Of a DNA stretch of 64,000 nucleotides, positions 60,561-64,000 are shown piece by piece. Position 1 is the first letter of the stretch. Every line of letters starts with the position of its first letter. Origin of the DNA: Lysinibacillus parviboronicapiens (GTDB lineage: Bacteria > Bacillota > Bacilli > Bacillales_A > Planococcaceae); NCBI RefSeq assembly GCF_003049575.1, contig NZ_PYWI01000001.1:434001-498000 (forward strand). The letters run 5' to 3'. The translations under genes were made by a program, and so were the position numbers. The notes below the pieces were generated by a model, which worked only from the letters and a program-made list of their open reading frames with translations, did not search any database and had not been told where the DNA came from.

Positions 60561-61916
60561 TTACCCAATAATGACTCTTTCCTTAGGATAGTGGTAACTT
60601 GATTTTTTTGCTCTTCCGCCACCACCGAGTGTATAAAGGAAAGATATTAAACCGACTCGGCCAATAAACATTAAAATAATAATAATAAATTTACCGATTA
60701 CCGATAAATCTGAAGTGATTCCTAAGGACATCCCACATGTTCCAAACGCTGAGGTAATTTCAAAGATAATTTGAATAAGTGTCGCATGTGGTTCCGTAAT
60801 CAGTAAAACAATTGTGGCAGTTAACACCATAAAGCATGCCAATAAAATAACGACAAATGAGCGAAAAACATCGATTAGATGGATTTCACGGCCAAATACT
60901 TGAATATCCTCTCTTCCTCGTGCAAACGTGATTAAGAATAAAATCGCAATGGCAAAAGTCGTCGTTCGGATGCCTCCCCCAACTGAACTTGGAGACGAAC
61001 CAATAAACATTAAAAAGCTCATAAAAATATCCGTAGCTTCACTAAAAGATGTAACATCATACGTTGTCAGTCCTGCTGAACGAGTCGAAACAGAATGATA
61101 CATTGCTGAAAAAATAGCCTCATGCCAAGGCATCCCCTTAAAGGAATGGAATGACTCCAGCAATAAAATAACTAGCGCTCCCACAACAAATAAAATCGCA
61201 TATGTCGATGTTGTAATTTTTGTAAATAGGCTAAATCGGAAATTTGGGTGTCGATTGAGTAAAAATGTTTTCACTTCAATTAACACTGGGAATCCTATTG
61301 CTCCACAAACAATCAGCACCATCGTTACCAATTGCACAAAATAGTCATTATGAAATGGCTGTAAACTCATCCCCGTAATATCAAAGCCACCATTCGTAGT
61401 AGCTGAAATCGAGGCAAAGACACCGTGAATAAGTGCTTCCTCAAACGTATCGAAATAATTCATAAAATGAGCCGTTAAGATAATAGCTCCTACTAATTCA
61501 ATACCAATTAAGATTTTCAAAATTTCCCGAATAAGCTGGACAACACCTGATAAATTGTACTGATTATGATCAATCATAATCAATTGACGCTCACGCATCC
61601 CAATTTTTTTCCCTACAAGCAACCAAACAAAGGTACCGAGTGACATAATACCAATTGCACCTAGTTGCAAAATCACAAGAACCATGACAAGGCCAAATGT
61701 TGTGTAGGTTGCTGAAATATTAAATGTCGTCAAACCTGTCACACTAACAGCACTCACTGCCGTAAATAAGCTATCTAGTAGTGAAACATCCACACCAGCT
61801 TTATGTACGCCAGGAAGTCTTAATAACAGGAAGGAAATCGCTATTGCTATAAAATAATAAGAAACAAGTACCTGAAACGGTGTCACGAGTTTATTCGATG
61901 ATTTTTTCCACGGCAC
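60561..61916 (-). CDS. Potassium uptake channel subunit (KtrB/KtrD family)
   Basis: A protein of about 451 residues with the TrkH/Ktr fold: four M1-P-M2 repeats. The selectivity-filter segments include SVTGLTTF, ISATTNGGFDITG, HSVSTRSAGLTTYD and SAFGTCGMSLG, each with the conserved Gly. I favour the GTG at 61916 (MPWKKSSNKLVTPFQ) with GAAGGGG eight bases upstream; the frame continues to a GTG at 61934. It works with a cytosolic KtrA/KtrC regulator, which is not in the window, as for ktrD of B. subtilis. Confidence 0.9.
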   Translation of the reverse strand: MPWKKSSNKLVTPFQVLVSYYFIAIAISFLLLRLPGVHKAGVDVSLLDSLFTAVSAVSVTGLTTFNISATYTTFGLVMVLVILQLGAIGIMSLGTFVWLLVGKKIGMRERQLIMIDHNQYNLSGVVQLIREILKILIGIELVGAIILTAHFMNYFDTFEEALIHGVFASISATTNGGFDITGMSLQPFHNDYFVQLVTMVLIVCGAIGFPVLIEVKTFLLNRHPNFRFSLFTKITTSTYAILFVVGALVILLLESFHSFKGMPWHEAIFSAMYHSVSTRSAGLTTYDVTSFSEATDIFMSFLMFIGSSPSSVGGGIRTTTFAIAILFLITFARGREDIQVFGREIHLIDVFRSFVVILLACFMVLTATIVLLITEPHATLIQIIFEITSAFGTCGMSLGITSDLSVIGKFIIIILMFIGRVGLISFLYTLGGGGRAKKSSYHYPKERVIIG

Positions 61917-61987
61917 CTCACCAACCCCTTCCACCTCTTGATGACAAACTTGATATTAGTATAGAAAAAATAGTTATAAAAAGAAAG

Positions 61988-62126
61988 GGCTGTCCTAAAA
62001 GTAAAAATAGTATGCTAAGAATACACATAGCATGCTGCTATTTTTAGCCAGAGACTCTGTGGGCTCGTGCATTGCCGATAGAAAGCGAGCAGCACCCCTT
62101 AGAGTTTGGCGATTTTTGGGACAGCC
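61988..62126. repeat. MITE-like element with terminal inverted repeats
   Basis: A 139-bp element has ends GGCTGTCCTAAAA (61988-62000) and TTTTGGGACAGCC (62114-62126), which pair at 12 of 13 positions. An inner stem AAAAATAG/CTATTTTT lies in the left half. It contains no ORF. It begins just past the terC-family stop and is followed on the minus strand by CTTTCTTTTTAT, so it may end that transcript. Confidence 0.6.
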
Positions 62127-62138
62127 TCATAACATTAT

Positions 62139-62903
62139 TTAGTTACCTTTTTTATTTCGTACCCCTATTAAGTATCCACCTAATGCTATTGCTATTAAAA
62201 CAATCCAGAAGGTTAATTCCCATGCTGTTGAATGTGGGAAATCCGCCGGTAAAACACCCACATTTTTATGCGCTAATGTTAAAACAACAAGCTTCACACC
62301 TACCCAACCAACAATTAAAAATGCGGCTGTTTCAAGTGAAGGATAATCATTTAATACTTTCACAAACCATTGTGCTGCAAATCGCATCATAATAACCCCA
62401 ATAAAGCCTCCAAGTAACATGACAATAAATTGTCCGCCATTAATACCCCCTATATCAAAATTACCCAAATGTGGCAATGTCACAGCTATCGCCACTGCAG
62501 CTAGCATAGAATCAATGGCAAAAGCTATATCTGCTGCTTCTACTTTAATAACAGTCATCCAAAAACCAGAACCCTTTTTTTTAGGTTTCCCCTCATATTC
62601 TTCTTCAGGCTCGTCTTTGTGTTTTTTCAAGTCATAAATATTTTTGGCAGACATGAATAGTAAATAGGCTGCTCCTACCGCTTGGATTTGCCAGTAATTT
62701 ACCAACACTGTAATAACAAACAGCGCAGAGAATCGGAATATTAATGCCCCAAATAATCCGTAAAATAATGCTTTCTTTTGTTGTTCATGTGGTAAGTGTT
62801 TTACCATTACAGCCATTACAACCGCGTTGTCTGCTGCTAATAATCCTTCTAATACTACTAGTACAATGAGTACCCAGCCATATTGTAATAATATTGCTTC
62901 CAT
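62139..62903 (-). CDS. TerC-family membrane protein
   Basis: A 254-residue protein with about seven helices. VLEGLLAADNAVVMAVMVKHLP and VEAADIAFAIDSMLAAVAIAV, with acidic and Asn residues in the membrane, are the TerC signatures. Bacillus members (YceF, YkoY, YjbE) protect from manganese excess or help load metal onto exported enzymes. AAGGAGG precedes the ATG. The long structured leader upstream suggests RNA-level control. Confidence 0.9.
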   Translation of the reverse strand: MEAILLQYGWVLIVLVVLEGLLAADNAVVMAVMVKHLPHEQQKKALFYGLFGALIFRFSALFVITVLVNYWQIQAVGAAYLLFMSAKNIYDLKKHKDEPEEEYEGKPKKKGSGFWMTVIKVEAADIAFAIDSMLAAVAIAVTLPHLGNFDIGGINGGQFIVMLLGGFIGVIMMRFAAQWFVKVLNDYPSLETAAFLIVGWVGVKLVVLTLAHKNVGVLPADFPHSTAWELTFWIVLIAIALGGYLIGVRNKKGN

Positions 62904-62994
62904 TAAATGTGCCTCCTTTAAGCTTTGTATACCCTAATAACTCACAATTACTATAGATTGCAAAAGAAAAGGAAGCTCCTAATAAGCCAAATGC

Positions 62995-63100
62995 GATAAA
63001 TGTTAGCTGTACCAATCGGGCTTTTACGGTCAGTCAATCGTCCCCTAGCTAACTAGGTTCTTCTTGTTCAGCTTGAGGGGTACCTCTCCTTACCGTTACT
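62995..63100 (-). ncRNA. Structured leader RNA of the terC-family gene (riboswitch candidate)
   Basis: On the minus strand, ACGGT near 63096-63092 can pair with ACCGT at 63030-63026, enclosing hairpins GAGG/CCTC (63086-63075) and CCTAG/CTAGG (63057-63044). TerC-family genes are often under the manganese-sensing yybP-ykoY riboswitch. AAGGAGAGGTACC here resembles its AAGGGGAGUAGC loop, but not perfectly. I regard it as a candidate only. Confidence 0.35.
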
Positions 63101-63170
63101 ATGCAGAGTATATTTTGATGCCCATGATAACTAGGCCATTTTAGTACATCACTATGTCCGCCGCACAGAA

Positions 63171-63202
63171 GGAGGTGTCTCAAATGACTTTGAGACACCT
63201 CC
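63171..63202. terminator. Strong hairpin in the gap between the SDR and terC genes
   Basis: A perfect 14-bp stem GGAGGTGTCTCAAA/TTTGAGACACCTCC with a 4-nt loop. T runs are weak on both strands. It probably ends the SDR transcript, though it lies 245 bp past that stop; sequence between 63203 and 63447 shows only a TTTGACA-AA-TGTCAAA palindrome at 63370-63385. Confidence 0.5.
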
Positions 63203-63447
63203 CTTGCTAAGCAATTTATACCTGTTACTTCGCTTTTAGTGCATAAATCTCCACTATTTGTGGGTTTTATATCTTCACTTCAGTCATGTGCTCTCACACC
63301 CGATGGTTTTCACCTTCTGTTGACGAATGTGAATCTAGATACATCACTCGCATCTGCTCGCTACTTCTCTTTGACAAATGTCAAAAGGTTTTCTTCTGTC
63401 GTGTTTATTATAGCACTATCATTTATTGCTGACAAAAATATCTAGCA

Positions 63448-64000
63448 TCATTTAATCTGTATTTGAAAGCTTTCATCTTCTTTATGGGCTAAATAAAAAT
63501 CAACCATCTTTGGCATAGTCTGTATAAAGTCAGGGCATGTTATACCGCCCTTTTGTAAAATAGTAACGGCTTCTGTTGTATCAAATAGAGCATTCCATGT
63601 TAAATAATCTAAAGTTTCTTGCTCAACGCCTAACTTTTTGCGAACATATGGTACTCGCAACGATTTTTTTGCAAGAAACAGGGGTAATCGTCCCTTTGGA
63701 TAGTGATTCGTCACTAGTTTTACCATTGTACGATACACTTCCTGTACAGGATGAGGATTAGGGTCTGTCAAATGCAAGGTTTTCCCTTCAGCGCTTTTTT
63801 CATCCATTATAAATATAGAGGCTTTTAAAATATAATCCACTGGTACGACATTTATCGATGAATTAGAATCTCCGATATACGGAATGAACGGTAAACATTT
63901 TAACTTATCTACCATATTTAAAAAGAAATACGGGCCATCAAATTTAATCGTTTCGCCTGTTTCAGAATGTCCTCGTACAATGCCAGGGCGAATAATTGTT
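63448..64000 (-). CDS. Extended SDR (NAD-dependent epimerase/reductase-like), 5' partial
   Basis: The frame runs without a stop to the window edge, so only the C-terminal part of about 183 residues is present. TIIRPGIVRGHSETGE and the following DGPYFFLN are typical of extended short-chain dehydrogenases, just after the active site and in the substrate-binding half. INVVPVDYILKASIFI is the next conserved strand-helix. The start codon and nucleotide-binding half lie beyond 64000. Function within the family (epimerase, thioester-reductase-like or flavonol-reductase-like) is open. Confidence 0.8.
   Translation of the reverse strand, partial: TIIRPGIVRGHSETGETIKFDGPYFFLNMVDKLKCLPFIPYIGDSNSSINVVPVDYILKASIFIMDEKSAEGKTLHLTDPNPHPVQEVYRTMVKLVTNHYPKGRLPLFLAKKSLRVPYVRKKLGVEQETLDYLTWNALFDTTEAVTILQKGGITCPDFIQTMPKMVDFYLAHKEDESFQIQIK

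Noticed and set aside
62785-63015. Minus-strand ORF upstream of the terC-family gene as a leader peptide
   Set aside because: It overlaps the terC-family start in another frame, and no convincing ribosome site precedes it; the region is better read as structured RNA.

Overview
The window looks like chromosome of a low-GC, spore-forming Bacillales bacterium, most likely Lysinibacillus or a close relative. The evidence is the AT-rich composition, strong AGGAGG-type ribosome sites with frequent GTG/TTG starts, a Spo0E-like phosphatase, a sporulation-type PAS kinase, DarB/CbpB beside CcpC, MhqR, CheV, a YkvS-like protein and many Rho-independent terminators. Several neighbourhoods resemble the yku/ykv region of Bacillus subtilis. 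I saw no tRNA, rRNA, CRISPR array or intact insertion sequence.

Layout. 1-1.2 kb: start of an off-window gene, then a 2-Cys peroxiredoxin. 1.2-5.5 kb: XRE-cupin regulator and the potABCD polyamine transporter. 5.5-6.1 kb: a decayed transposase piece and a dispersed repeat. 6.1-10.4 kb: a ComQXPA-type quorum-sensing locus in unusual order. A 58-codon ComX-like pheromone precursor lies on the minus strand, diverging from comP-comA-comQ; two copies of a 12-bp sequence containing the CCGCAA ComA half-site lie in the shared promoter. 10.4-19 kb: a transglutaminase-like gene, then a tight minus-strand cluster of LuxE-like adenylating enzyme, IscU-like scaffold, cysteine desulfurase, a UbiU/UbiV-like U32 pair, an acyl-CoA-dehydrogenase-like flavoprotein lacking the usual catalytic Glu, and a DHA2 exporter. 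This reads as an undescribed small-molecule pathway with its own Fe-S supply and export, next to a pheromone system that may control it.

19-21.5 kb: MFS transporter, then a TPP riboswitch, terminator, 20/21-bp tandem repeats and thiW. 21.6-33.4 kb: an eight-gene minus-strand operon (large surface protein, ABC transporter, Gly-Gln-rich membrane protein, MoxR ATPase, DUF58 protein, two VWA membrane proteins). 33.6-36.3 kb: ccpC, darB, a small membrane protein and fadH with a FadR-like box. 36.3-37 kb: a second transposase remnant and dispersed repeat. 37-42.6 kb: a catabolic block (iron alcohol dehydrogenase, 3-hydroxybutyrate-type dehydrogenase, mmsA) in which mmsB and a GntP-type permease have decayed, followed by a TetR regulator.

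42.7-50.9 kb: GGDEF/EAL protein with degenerate GGDEF, ppx-ppk, cheV and a UMF1-type MFS protein. 51-55.9 kb: HxlR/DoxX pair, YkwC-like dehydrogenase, spo0E-like gene, small proteins, CPBP protease and a lipoprotein. 55.9-64 kb: mhqR, a soluble PAS histidine kinase, a B12-binding radical-SAM protein, a Ktr potassium channel subunit, a TerC-family protein with a structured leader, and an extended SDR gene running off the right edge.

All assignments come from reading the sequence and remembered family features; no database search was run.
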